A stretch of 64,000 bases of DNA from Pelobates cultripes (lineage: Eukaryota > Chordata > Amphibia > Anura > Pelobatidae). The stretch is taken from the NCBI GenBank assembly GCA_933207985.1, contig OW240913.1, positions 279,669,602 through 279,733,601 of the forward strand, read 5' to 3'. Numbering within the stretch: position 1 is the stretch's first letter; each line of letters opens with the position of its first letter. The translations under genes were made by a program, and so were the position numbers. Positions 47,431 through 57,394 of this stretch are shown in pieces. The notes under the pieces are model-generated. The model had not been told where the DNA came from. It did not search any database and saw nothing but the letters and a program-made list of their open reading frames with translations.

Positions 47431-48417
47431 TTATTCCCGAGCGTCTGGGCTCGGATCTCCCGTGGGTGGGTGGCGTCGTTGGTGGTCCGAGTCGGCTCTT
47501 CGGGTCGGAGAAGCGGAGGCCATGTTGAGCCCCCCATCGTTATTGGTATCCTCAAGGGGTATGCCCAGCTGTTCTGCAAAACTGCGTGCTTCAGCGATGT
47601 CGTGAAGAGTATGCGTGTGATTGTTTCTTCGCACCGTGAGTTTAAACGGGTGCCCCCATGTATACCGGATCCGTCTCCGTGTAAGTGCCTGAGTGAGCGG
47701 TCTCAATTCTCGTCGCTTTCGCAGAGTGCTCGGGGCCAGGTCCTGGAAAAACAATACCTGGTGTCCCTCAATTTGTAGGGGTGTATCTCGTGCCGCTCTC
47801 ATGATGGCTTCCTTAATATGGTAGTAATGGAGCCGTACTATCACATCCCGCGGTGTTGGCATTCCGGGGATGGGGGCCCGCAGTGCTCTATGGGCGCGAT
47901 CTAGCAGTAGTTCAGCTGGGGGTGCTTCTGGGAGTAGACTGCAGAAGGTCTCCCTGATGGTGGAGGAGAGGGACTCCATATCTATGGTCTCAGGTAAGCC
48001 CCTGATTCTTATATTATTCCGCCTGGAGCGATTGTTAAGGTCTTCTTGGGCTTCTTCAAGCCTTTTCACCTGCTCTGTGAGGTTTTGTAGTGCCTGCTCG
48101 TGGGTGTTCGCTCTGGAGGAGGTGGCAGCCATCTTGTCCTCTAGGGAGCTGGTGCGTTGCACGAGGTCTGTCAGGCCCGCCCGCAGAGGTGCCAGGTGCT
48201 TGGCAAATTCCGCCGCCATATTCTCCTTTATATCTTGAAGTAAGCCACGGAGGTCCTCCCTCGTGATGGGGGTTGTATTCCGGTGGCTCATGTCGCTGGC
48301 TGTGGAGTCGGAGTCAGACTCCCTCTGTTCCTCCGCCCGCCGTCCCTCCTCTGGTGCGCGGGATCTGAATATCGGGGCCACCGCCGACCCCTTTGAGGAT
48401 TTGCGCCCGCCGCCCAT
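47431..48417 (-). CDS. L1-A ORF1 protein, apparently intact (328 aa)
   Basis: I chose the Met at 48417 (MGGGRKSSKGSAVAPIFRS) because the frame upstream only reads through the 5' UTR and into LINE-A. The layout is that of L1 ORF1p. An acidic, disordered N-terminus (EEQRESDSDSTASD) precedes a coiled coil (about residues 70-125: LVQRTSSLEDKMAATSSRAN, LTEQVKRLEEAQEDLNNRS). An RRM-like domain follows, beginning RSRRNNIRIRGLPETIDM. The C-terminal domain contains PRDVIVRLHYYHIKEAIM and RIRYTWGHPFKLTVRRNN. The C-terminal tail is polar. The protein would coat LINE RNA as a trimer and act as a nucleic-acid chaperone. There is no frame break. The homologous ORF1 of L1-B (28350-29317) shares the domain order but is clearly a different subfamily. 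Confidence 0.85.
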   Translation of the reverse strand: MGGGRKSSKGSAVAPIFRSRAPEEGRRAEEQRESDSDSTASDMSHRNTTPITREDLRGLLQDIKENMAAEFAKHLAPLRAGLTDLVQRTSSLEDKMAATSSRANTHEQALQNLTEQVKRLEEAQEDLNNRSRRNNIRIRGLPETIDMESLSSTIRETFCSLLPEAPPAELLLDRAHRALRAPIPGMPTPRDVIVRLHYYHIKEAIMRAARDTPLQIEGHQVLFFQDLAPSTLRKRRELRPLTQALTRRRIRYTWGHPFKLTVRRNNHTHTLHDIAEARSFAEQLGIPLEDTNNDGGLNMASASPTRRADSDHQRRHPPTGDPSPDARE

Positions 48418-48535
48418 ATCCTCGGGTGCACTGAGGGTAGGTGGTTCTGTGGAGGGTGTTTGTGCGGTAGTAGGGTGGGAATTGCAGCTTGTGTGTGCTT
48501 CTGTAGGGCCTGCTAGGAGCGGAGCTCTAGCAAGA

Positions 48536-48570
48536 TGCCGCCATTCGCGCCGGAAGTCAGGCGCCGCCCC
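48536..48570 (-). promoter_or_regulatory. L1-A 5' end with YY1-like site
   Basis: On the minus strand the element starts with GGGGGGCGGCGCCTGACTTC and then reaches GCGAATGGCGGCATCTTG. ATGGCGGC matches the YY1 core (plus strand GCCGCCAT, 48538-48545), here about 30 bases from the 5' end. YY1 sites near the start of mammalian L1 help set the transcription start. Use in this element is inferred from position. Confidence 0.55.
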
Positions 48571-48901
48571 CCTGATATTATTTTTAAACCTTTGTCCCTC
48601 TAATTTAAGACTATTTCCTCTTGTTGTGGTAGTTTTTCTTCTTTTAAATATAGTCTCCTCCTTTACTGTGTTGACTCCCTTTATGTATTTAAATGTTTCT
48701 ATCATATCCCCCAGTCTCGTCTTTCCTCCAAGCTATACATGTTAAGATCCTTTAACCTTTCCTGGTAAGTTTTATCCAGCAATCCATGAACCAGTTTAGT
48801 AGCCCTTCTCTGAACCCTCTCTAAGGTATCAATATCCTTCAGAAGATACAGTCTCCAGTACTGTGTACAATACTCCAAGTGAGGTCTCACCAGTGTTCTG
48901 T
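48571..48901 (-). pseudogene. LINE-A, 5' (coding) part, minus strand
   Basis: On the minus strand from 48901: [14 protein letters not shown] (near 48890), [20 protein letters not shown], then [18 protein letters not shown] (to about 48705). The beginning of the 3' UTR follows, matching 20608-20700. The part continues at 40865 after L1-A. This LINE-A is 5'-truncated to the end of ORF2. Confidence 0.85.
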
Positions 48902-48992
48902 ACTATAGTGTCCCTCTCCTCCTGCGGCACCCGGCGAATGAAGGGTTAAAAAAAACTAATTTTTTTACTTACCTGTTTCCAGTGCTAATGTC
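48902..48992 (+). mobile_element. TTAA MITE (family D), resumed after LINE-A, then cut by the Penelope-like element
   Basis: ACTATAGTGTCCCTCTCCTC continues the MITE from 40631. It runs to TTACCTGTTTCCAGTGCTAA and stops near 48992, where the Penelope-like coding remnant starts. It corresponds to 51693-51785 in repeat B. Confidence 0.65.
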
Positions 48993-50179
48993 GCCCCAAC
49001 ATACGCCAATATCTATATGAATCACATGGAGGAGACATGCATCTATAATCATCCTCTTTTCATTAAATGCCTTGTGTGGAAACGTTACATCGACAATGTT
49101 TTTGTGTGTTGGGGCGGCACTAGAGCCCAGTTACAATAATTTTTTTACTCATTGCATGATCTAGACCCCAACATTAAATTCACAATGTATTGTGACAGGT
49201 TGACCGTCCCATTCCTGGATGTTCAAGTACATAGGCTAAACAACAGACGTCACAGTGATCTATATACAAAGCCTACAGACAGGATTAACTTACTTACATT
49301 TGAAGAATGGCCTACCATACAGTCAGTTGTTGCATGTTAAAAGATAGTATCGCAATAATAGAAAGTCTGTACAGGACTAGATTTTATGTCTCAGAAGTTT
49401 ATGGAAAGGGGTTATCCCTCACACATTATTCAAACACAGAGAGAAAGAGTCCAGGGTTTGACACGTGAGGAAATCCTCCATAGGGTTAGAAAAAATAACA
49501 AAACCAACAGAATCCCTTTTGTATCCCCTTATACTCCCCTCAACAGGGAGATTCAGAGAATCATAATGAAGCACTGGCAATATTTGAGGATGATACACAT
49601 TTGCCAATTGAATTTCAGAATCCTCCATTATTTTCATATCAAAGGGCACTGAATCTTAAGGACTTTTTAGTGAAATCAGATGTTGGCACCTGTAGGAAAC
49701 AAACTAGGTTTTTTTCTGAACCAAAGAAGGGCACTTTCCCTTGCCTGGGTTGCTCACACTGCAGCAGTGTAATCAAGGGGGAATTTTTTGTTCACCCCCG
49801 TTCTGGGAAGAAATATATGGTTAATGTTTTTTTCACATGTAACTCGGACTTCGTTGTGTATATCCTGAAGTGTCCATGTGGATACGTTTATGTGGGGGAA
49901 ACCATCAGACCTGTTAAAGAGCGTATAAGGGAACACAAAAGTATCAGAGCAGCCTTACAGAGAGGTGTCTGTGAAGCCCTAGTACCTAGGCACTTTAACC
50001 CCATGACCATGGAACTTAATCAGTTGAGATTCCAGGTTATTGATAGAGTCCCACCTCTGAGGAGAGGTGGCTATAGCCAGAGAATCTTACTACAGAGAGA
50101 GACTAAGTGGATTAGTATATTGGATACTCTGTCACCATCTGGTCTCAATAAGGATTATGATCTGACACACTTTCTATAA
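48993..50179 (+). pseudogene. Penelope-like retroelement: RT remnant and GIY-YIG endonuclease
   Basis: The coding remnant starts inside the RT palm: TYANIYMNHMEE then KRYIDNVFVCWGG (49078-49116). The catalytic YIDD is changed to YIDN. The thumb follows in other frames: DLDPNIKFTMYCDRLTVPFL (49155-49215), LYTKPTDRINLL and MERGYPSHIIQTQRERVQ. The frame 49601-50179 carries the C-terminal domain. A Cys pair PCLGCSHC is followed by FVVYILKCPCGYVYVGETIR (49850-49910), the GIY-YIG core, with the downstream RIREHKS (Arg and Glu of the active site). The end is NKDYDLTHFL. Penelope-like elements combine an RT related to telomerase with this nuclease. The upstream half of the RT is missing and three or more frame breaks exist, so it is inactive. 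Confidence 0.88.
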
Positions 50180-51602
50180 GTTTTACCTCTTAAGCTTGGG
50201 TTGATACCCTTAACCTCATGTGGATGCTCAAAACTAATTTTACCTTGTGCTCCTTATAATGTTCCCTTTAGACCAAGATTGGTCCGTACCTCTTGCGTGG
50301 CACCAATTAGATCCACGTACGTCCACTACCTGGCAGTTGCCGGGGTCCCCCGGATGGAGTGTCTTTGGCTACTTTTGGAGACTACACAACTGGTAAGTCA
50401 AACTAATCTTTACCTTTTCCTTTATCAATTTTCCCTTCCCTATTTTTGTTCTTTTTTTATTTTGTTTCTTCCGGTTACTGTATATCTATTTACTTTTATG
50501 TCCCCCTTGACTCCTACTACGTTTGAGCTACTAAGTATAACTTTATAAAGATATGCAATATGCCAGTAGCCTGTACATGATATGTATGACCTAATACTGT
50601 CAGTAGTATTGTCATGCCTTTGCCTAACATATTCCTCATTTTATTAAATTGAGGTACCTTGTTTTTGTCATATGCAAGAAAACAGGTATAAGTTAATTTG
50701 AACAAGGCTATATGTCTATTATTAATATATATGTTTGAGTACTACCCATTGCTAGCTATAACGCTATGTCTATGGCTAAAATATTCCTTCATTGATGCCA
50801 ACTCTTTGACAGATAAACAGTTCCTTATTGGTATTAATGATTACTTATTTTAAAAAAATCCCCTTTGTATTGCTCTGATTGGTGTAATTACACCCATTGT
50901 AAGCACGAGACAGGAGACAACAACGGACCGGAAGGGGACTATACAACAGTACTACTTATCCCGAAAGCTGCAATTCCGTACTTAAAGATACAGAGAACCT
51001 CACCGGTCTGCATTATACTTATCCACCTCATATTTGTGGATTCTGCTCTGCACTCTATATACACAGCTAGAGTGACTCATGGTGAAATCATCATTTACAA
51101 ACCTACTCAAGAGAAATCCTATCATTATAGTTTTTTTTTTTTCCGATATTTTTTCATATTTTTTTAAATTTCTATATATTTTTGTAATTTCTTTTATTTT
51201 TTTCTATTTCTTCTTTGGTACAAATAAAGGAAATACAAGATATATTTTCGTGTCTGATCAGACTATCAATGGCTATTCTAGCATGAATTATTGGTGGATC
51301 CAGTGGGCTGTATATACTTTCTTTTATCACTTATCAAGTTATATCTATTAGGTGTATATAGGATTAGTTGTACATATTTTTTTGTGTGTGTATATATATA
51401 TATATATATTAATTATTGTATAGTGAATGAACTAACAGAGTGTACACCATTCCGTATATTTAGCTATAGTAGTCTTCATACTTTTTTGCTTTCTATGAAT
51501 ATATACTAAATGGATTTTGCATTCTATTATCTAATATATTGTACATATCTCTTTTTGATGCCTATTATATGCGATTGAGTGCAGTATTTATAGTGATCTA
51601 TT
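50180..51602 (+). mobile_element. Penelope-like element, 3' non-coding part
   Basis: AT-rich sequence following the ORF end, with T-runs (51130-51200) and a TA microsatellite at 51391-51409. No gene was found. The end is placed at the start of direct repeat B and is an inference. Confidence 0.45.
51391..51409. repeat. TA microsatellite
   Basis: About nine TA units after a GTGTGTG start. Confidence 0.75.
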
Positions 51603-51795
51603 TTAATAAAATAGATATGTTTTAAACAATTGTCTATGGATTGCATATTTAAAGAAACAATATGGTGTTGGGAATACAGAACTGTGTTCCCAACACTATA
51701 GTGTCCCTCTGCTCTCGCGGCACCCGGCGAATAAAGGGTTAAAAAAACACACCTTTTTTACTTGCATGTTTCCAGTCCTGAGGTCCCTTATTGCT
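51603..51795. repeat. Direct repeat B: flank plus left part of a TTAA MITE (family D)
   Basis: AATAAAATAGATATGTTTTA then TTTAAAGAAACAATATGGTG (TTAA at 51649-51652) and CACTATAGTGTCCCTCTGCT run parallel to 40537-40631 plus 48902-48992. Agreement is close, with roughly one difference in ten by eye. The flank left of the MITE is repeated too (about 45 bp), so this is not just a second MITE insertion. The MITE right end is missing. Confidence 0.7.
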
Positions 51796-53160
51796 GGATT
51801 GCTTTTCACCTCCTCCAACGTCATGGCAGTCCAGTAACCTAATGGGCACAGTGTGCGCTGCAGTACCCTATAGGACCTATCAAGCCACATATAGTATGAA
51901 GGCAAGGCAGAACCCTTCACCCCCTTAATGGAAGATATGGCTGACTTTATCTCTTCTAATGTGATATCTGCCCCCAGGTAAATCTATAATCCACAGGGAT
52001 AGTGGGTAAATTCAGGTACACCATGAACTCAGCCAGAAGAGCATCAGCTCCCTCGCTGTCTCCCCCAGTTCTGGAGTGTGGTTATATAGTTGGAAAAATA
52101 ATCTCGAAACACCCCATATATCTTATCTCCTGGATGACTTAATCTGCCAAGCCATGTCATCCAAAAGCAACTTTCTAATCTGTGCATGCAGGGCCCCAAG
52201 AAAATGCAATATACTGTCTGATGGGGCTGATTTGTGCTGAGCCAGGACCAGGGTGAGTCCGGATATAACCCCTTGATATACACAGCAATATCTGCATGGT
52301 CTGACCATGTGATATTATTTATTTATGATTTGCTAAGAAACAGAGTCAATTTGAGGTTAGAAAAACATATAAACCCGAGAACACGTGCCGTGTGGGGCCA
52401 AGTAGAAGGAGAAGTTGGATTCACCTCCAGATATCCACCAGCCTGAATGATTTGATGAACTCTGATATCACAACTACTTCAGTCTAAAACTCCTATCCAT
52501 CGCCGTGCAAGAGACATCATTACAATTACCCCCATTAATCTAATTACTGCCATTAATGGTTCCACAATCTCACCTATTTTGTTCCAGAACCTAGCATCAG
52601 GAATACTAGGAGCGTATAATTTAAAATGTAATTTCTGACTGCCCACCATCCAAGAGATTAATGGAAGACGGTCTTCCAAATCCATGAGGGTGTCTAGAAC
52701 CTAAAACTAATCTAATACTATCCTTAACTTTTTGTGTCATTTTACCCCACTCCCTCTAGCATGTAAGCTCATTGAGCAGGGCCCTCAACCCCTCTGTTCC
52801 TGTGTGTGCAACTTGTCTGGTTACAACTACATGTCTGTTCGTCCACCCATTGTTAAGCGCTGGAGAATTTGATGGCGCTATATAAATATCATAATAATAA
52901 TAATAATAATAATAACCTGAAATTGACAAAGCTTATGAACCAGAATCACAACTCTGTTATGTTTCTGGAGAGCATTAGAGGTATAAATCCTATCAAGCTT
53001 TTTTTCTCTGAGAGAAAGCGAGTGGGATCTATTCATGTGCGTTTCTTGAAGAAAGGCAATATCAGCCTACAAACGTGTCAACTCTGTAACATGCCAACAT
53101 CAATCTCCTTTTCTGAGGGCATTAAGGCCTTTCACATTTAAGGAAACAATCTTAGTGGTC
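51796..53160 (-). pseudogene. L1-C: decayed L1-type LINE, ORF2 endonuclease part
   Basis: On the minus strand from about 53160: KIVSLNVKGLNAL, then ADIAFLQETHMNRSHSLSLR (endonuclease motifs, 53060-52995). After the inserted LINE tail (52737-52915), MDLEDRLPLISWMVGSQKLH with LYAPSIPDARFWNKIGE follows (52685-52590). SDHADIAVYIKGLYPDSPWS is next (52300-52240). Near 51950-51890 comes a linker with EEIKSAISSIKG-like text, the last part before the RT. The RT domain itself is not present. Frames change often, so this is an old copy. Confidence 0.7.
52737..52916 (+). mobile_element. L2/CR1-type LINE 3' tail with ATA microsatellite
   Basis: Runs from CCCTCTAGCATGTAAGCTCA over TTGAGCAGGGCCCTCAACCC to GGCGCTATATAAATATCATA with (ATA)n at 52890-52915. 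It splits the L1-C endonuclease, so it is younger than L1-C. Confidence 0.75.
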
Positions 53161-55329
53161 ATAGCAGAAATATAGGATTAAAAGCAACAGGGAGGATGAT
53201 TCATCCACAATTCGAGTTAATTCCCCCTCCTCAAAACCTCCAGTGAGGAGAATCTTGTACTATGGCACAAAGGTAATGATGGTGAAGGGAAAAAGAAACA
53301 AAATCCAAATGAACATGAAACTAAAGTATATATAAAAACTAGATCTTGGGCTCACTATATGCCAGGAAAAATTAGGGGCATTTATTCCTCCTACGTCTAA
53401 ATTGGCTATAGGTCTGAATGGTGATGCTCCTACAATATTAAATCCAACCTGAGAAGAAGAAGAGTGCCCCACCACAGAAGAGCCAAGTATCACCCCAACC
53501 CTCCCCAAGTAGACAAATTCTGAAGCTAGATAAATATCAATGTTGATCAGAACCCCAGGGATATCCCAGGCCTCCACTGGACAACCTGGGCAGTCCTCCC
53601 CTACTCCCCAGGCATATTCCGGTCCCCAGTATCCCACCATAGAAGCCCTAGGTCATTCCTAGACTAAGATCTCAGACTGTGGCCAGGGCTGTACTCCCAA
53701 AAGGAAGCTCTATTTCAACCCAGTATTTATTACTATTTCCGTAGGAAGGGAAAAGCATAACACCTGAAAAAAGGCCCAACCCAACCAACAACCCAACTTC
53801 TCAACAAATGTTAACAAATACAAATAGATGCAAAGAAATGTGAACAGTTAATTCACCAGCCAATATGAAGTAAGCATCATAATATACACGAGAGCTTGCA
53901 CACATCAACAAGAAAAGTAAAATGTTTTTTTCACCATGAAAGTAAAGGTTTATCTTTGTCCCCTCCTTTTCATTTACATCTGCACATACCTATATTTCAT
54001 ATCAAATAAAACTTTTAGTATCAGAGTAATTTGAGAACCTGTACTTAAACTGTAGGAGACCCCCAATCCCTCCCCACACCTCCCTCACATCCTCAGAATT
54101 ACCACCCTAGCTGCACTGAAAGGACATCATGGAAATATCAATAAAGAGAGATAACCGTTAACCCCTCAACTTCCACCCCCCAGGACAGGGCTGGTATGGC
54201 AGGTGCAGTGTGTAGCTGACAACATTCAATATGGGTCTCAGGTTATCCAAGCAAATACAACAAACTCAGCTGAAGGTCTATAAGGAAAAACAATTAAACA
54301 ACGCCCCGTCCAAACACGGAGATAGGACCCCCATCTCAATGGAACATAAAGGGGCAAAAACTGGGGGTAGGGGGCACAACTTGACCGTGCAACTCCACTG
54401 GACGGGAAACCAAAGTGTGACTCTGTGAAGACCAAGAGCCCTGGAATATAGACAAAGTCTCATCAGAAGTTGAAGAAGGATGAATATCCACATGACAGTC
54501 AAGGCCTGTACCCTGTACCATTCACTTGGCAAAAGAAGCAGTGGCTAGATTGAAACCAGGGTGATATTTCCTCAGGCAAAACATCCCTGGAACCTCCTTG
54601 GGAAGTAGGCTATATGTGAAGCCATTCCAGAAAGCCAGTAATTTAAAGGGTGGATCTCATGCGAACAGAACTGTGTGGGAGCGCAGCAGCTCAGTGATCG
54701 ACCTCCATGAGCACCTCTTCAGGATTGTGTAAAGAGAAAGATCCTGAAAAATATGTGGAGACTTTCCCATATATGAGAACTCAGTGCCCGGCATCTGCAG
54801 ATGATCGCATCTTTGGTGCTGAAGTAGTGATATCAGGCAATAATTTCCCCTGGCTGTCCTCCATCCCTGTTCTGGGCTCCAACGGCACGATGAGCACTAT
54901 CATTCACTCACCACCTCCTCTGCGATTTAAAGATCTTCATTACTTTGCCTGCAACAGGCCCCTCCACCACCACCTTTGGTACACTGTCGATATGGACATT
55001 GTTCCTCCAAAGGGAAGTTTTCAAGTGCCTTCAAGAGAATACACCAGGCAGTAATGCATTTTGTAACTTAGTTACGGCCTCTACTCTGGGCATCAATATT
55101 TTATCTAGTAACTCCCTTGTGTGCAGATAATAGGCCACAATCACTTCCACAAATGTCTCCAGTAACCCTGACATGTTGGCTAGTTCAGTAACTGTTTGCT
55201 GATCCTGATGAGGTATGTGATGGTGAAATTAACTCAGTTTCTTTTTTTTCTGTGTTGGAAGTGTGTCGAGAACTGTCAGCTGATCTGAAATCTCCTAATT
55301 GCAGGCCTTTTAGCCAGTCATGATGGTGT
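53161..55329 (-). mobile_element. Probable 5' part of L1-C (inter-ORF and decayed ORF1)
   Basis: It lies directly upstream of the L1-C endonuclease on the same strand. Weak ORF1-like text such as YHYFSTKDAIICRCRALSSH occurs near 54840-54760 on the minus strand. It recalls the ORF1 C-terminal domain (compare VRFHYYTAKD in L1-B). No coiled coil is readable. Boundaries and assignment are inferred, and unique DNA may be included. Confidence 0.35.
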
Positions 55330-55429
55330 GCACAGGTGTTGAATGGAAGCAGTGGTAATAATGGAGTAGATGGATTTAGTTATAGTATGGCAGTGCTGAG
55401 GGACTGTATATGTCTTGGAATGATGAGGG

Positions 55430-55446
55430 GATCCTTTCTTCATGTG
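55430..55446. repeat. Direct repeat flanking the palindrome-ended element, left copy
   Basis: GATCCTTTCTTCATGTG. Two further copies GATCCTTTCTTCATGTT lie at 56204-56220 and 56221-56237. Confidence 0.85.
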
Positions 55447-56203
55447 CAAAAAAATAATAAGCGCTCTCTTCTCAGGGGTGAGCTGCAGTTCACCAACAAG
55501 GTGTTCCTCTACCTTGTGATAAATGGACAGATAAAATAGAAAGGTGAACAGCGCTAAAAATCAGAAAATGTACATACGTTTTGTAGAAATACTGGCCAGC
55601 AGAGTAACTTAAAAAGAGAGAGAAACAAAAATACAAATAATGGTACAGTATGTATGAACGATATAATTCCACAAGAACAAAGGTGTTATATTCACACTCA
55701 CACTTTGAGGAGCTATATCAGCTCGGTGTTAAGAGCCTGGACGGAATAATCCCCGTCTATGGATTTCTTGAGGTTCAAGACCGTTGGTGAATTTATAGGT
55801 GTAAATATTAGTTACATGAAAAACAAGAGTAAAATACACCACATGGTATAGTACGTAAATATAAAATATTGGAAAAAAAAAAAAAAGTGGATGATCCTAC
55901 TTACATATACTAGAGCAACGACCTGCTCTAGTTTGGAGAATTTCAGGTGGAATAATCCCCACCTTGGGATATAGTGGACCCAGGTATAGCAGCAAAGCAG
56001 TATTGGATAGGAAGGAGGACAAAAGGAATGACTGGATAGTTTAAAAAATATATATACTTTAATACAATAAGTGAAAAGTGAATAATAAACTATAAAACCA
56101 GTCCTGTATAAAAGTCCAAAATTCTTCCTCACTTGACGCGTTTCGCCGAAGCTTTTTTTGAGAAAGCTTCGGCGAAACGCGTCAAGTGAGGAAGAATTTT
56201 GTC
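55447..56203 (-). mobile_element. 757-bp non-coding element ending in a perfect 39-bp palindrome
   Basis: The element is bounded by 16-17-bp direct repeats. The left end has an A-run (CAAAAAAATAATAAGCGC). The right end is a hairpin with perfect 39-base arms (56117-56155 and 56163-56201) and a 7-base loop. The arm contains GACGCGTTTCGCCGAAGC, whose complement has GGCGAAACGCGTC. This recalls the hammerhead-like block of Penelope-like elements. The interior repeats GGAATAATCCCC(A/G)T twice (55746-55763 and 55950-55965), with AGAGCAACGACCTGCTCTAG as a small hairpin. There is no protein. It is best read as a non-autonomous Penelope-like element or a single pseudo-LTR; the strand is a guess from the A-run and motif. 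Confidence 0.55.
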
Positions 56204-56237
56204 GATCCTTTCTTCATGTTGATCCTTTCTTCATGTT

Positions 56238-56565
56238 GATAGCATTTGTGCTGATGAATCTACTGGAAAAATCTTCTTTTTCCTCCTACATGAGTTGCAT
56301 TAATGATCACAGGACTTGAATGGCAACATATGGTTGTTTGGTCCTCAGAAACAACAGCAAAGCATGGATTGTGTGACATTTAGTTGTTGGGAGCTGGAGT
56401 GCAGAGTCCTTCACATAAAAAGTCACTGCTGTTGCAAAGGTTTGCTGGCCCCTGGTAGCCATGTGAAGTGCCTTTTGGCTGCTCTCTTCATACTTTACTT
56501 TATAGAAAGAAGCAAAATAATCTTTAACATTGGGACTTGTGCATACAAAATTCCTAGGGTATGCA
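56238..56565. other. Unique spacer, no gene seen
   Basis: A 136-codon plus frame begins at 56316 and runs into the CA-rich repeat. It shows no known domain and is not called. Confidence 0.45.
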
Positions 56566-57130
56566 CAGTGCTGGATTTACCCTCCTTGCTCAATACTCCC
56601 CTGCAGCCTCTCCATACACACACTTACACCTCATATACACACAGTCACCCCCCTACGAAAAATCACCCACCCATACACACGGTCACCCCCATGCTTACAC
56701 ACACGGTCACGCCAATTAGCACATAGTCTCGCACAAGTCACATGCTTGCCAAAAACACCCTACACATACATCAAGACCACAAGCAGACCCCCATGCACAG
56801 AACCACCTCCCAAACACACTGCCAGACACAGAGATCCACATGCTCACAGACAAAGAGATACACATTCACAGACTCACATACAGATAAACATATACATACA
56901 CAGATACACCCACATACAATAATAAACGCTGCCAGACACACACTGATGCACAGATACATAATGCCAGACACGCACACCTAGATAGCACTCTGTCAGTAGG
57001 TGTGTGTCTCTGTGCATCAGTGTGTTTGGCTGTATATGTATTCATGCATGTGTCTGAGTGTCAAAAGGGGCAACCTGGCAACCATCTGGCAGTAATCTGC
57101 CCCCCCCCCCACACACACACTATGATCATA
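56566..57130 (+). mobile_element. hAT-like non-autonomous element with CA-rich minisatellite
   Basis: CAGTGCTGGATTTACC at 56566 matches a widespread hAT terminus. The interior (56605-56990) is a CA-rich minisatellite with CACACTCA-, CACACGGTCAC- and CAGATACA-type units. A block GGGGCAACCTGGCAACC and a C-run plus ACACAC follow at 57065-57120. The right terminus is not clear. Its open frames are repeat artefacts. Confidence 0.4.
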
Positions 57131-57394
57131 TTTTCCAACAGCTTTAAGTTCCAGAGACAGGAGATTGCTTTTTAAGTAGTGAGATTATTGCTGTTGTCTA
57201 GCTTAATCATTGTGGCTTTTCTGTTTAGCACATTTGTACATAGCAAAGTTATACATAATTATACCAGATATAAAGTGGATTGGTACTGAAAGGATTAAAT
57301 AAATAAGTTAACACTTCTATATAATCTGTTTCAAATATTTGTATAATCTTCAAAAGGATATACAATGATCAGCCACAACATTAAAACTACCTGC

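Larger units (their letters stand above)
40866..48570 (-). mobile_element. L1-A: apparently full-length L1/Tx1-type LINE
   Basis: This 7.7-kb insertion is framed by the 12-bp target duplication CCTGATATTATT (40854-40865 and 48571-48582). LINE-A reads continuously across it once it is removed. On the minus strand it begins with a G-run and a GC-rich 5' UTR with a YY1-like site. It continues with ORF1 (48417-47431), a spacer of about 1.6 kb, ORF2 (45818-41964, two frameshifts) and a 3' UTR of about 1.1 kb. It ends in AAATAAAGAATTAT followed by a poly-A of about 11. The intact borders and mostly open frames make it the youngest large insertion in the window apart from the smallest elements. Confidence 0.85.

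Noticed and set aside
49754..49936. 60-codon minus-strand frame opposite the GIY-YIG domain
   Set aside because: Shadow of the Penelope-like coding frame.
54707..55054. 115-codon plus-strand frame
   Set aside because: The minus strand shows weak L1 ORF1-like text in the same place, so the plus frame is probably its shadow.
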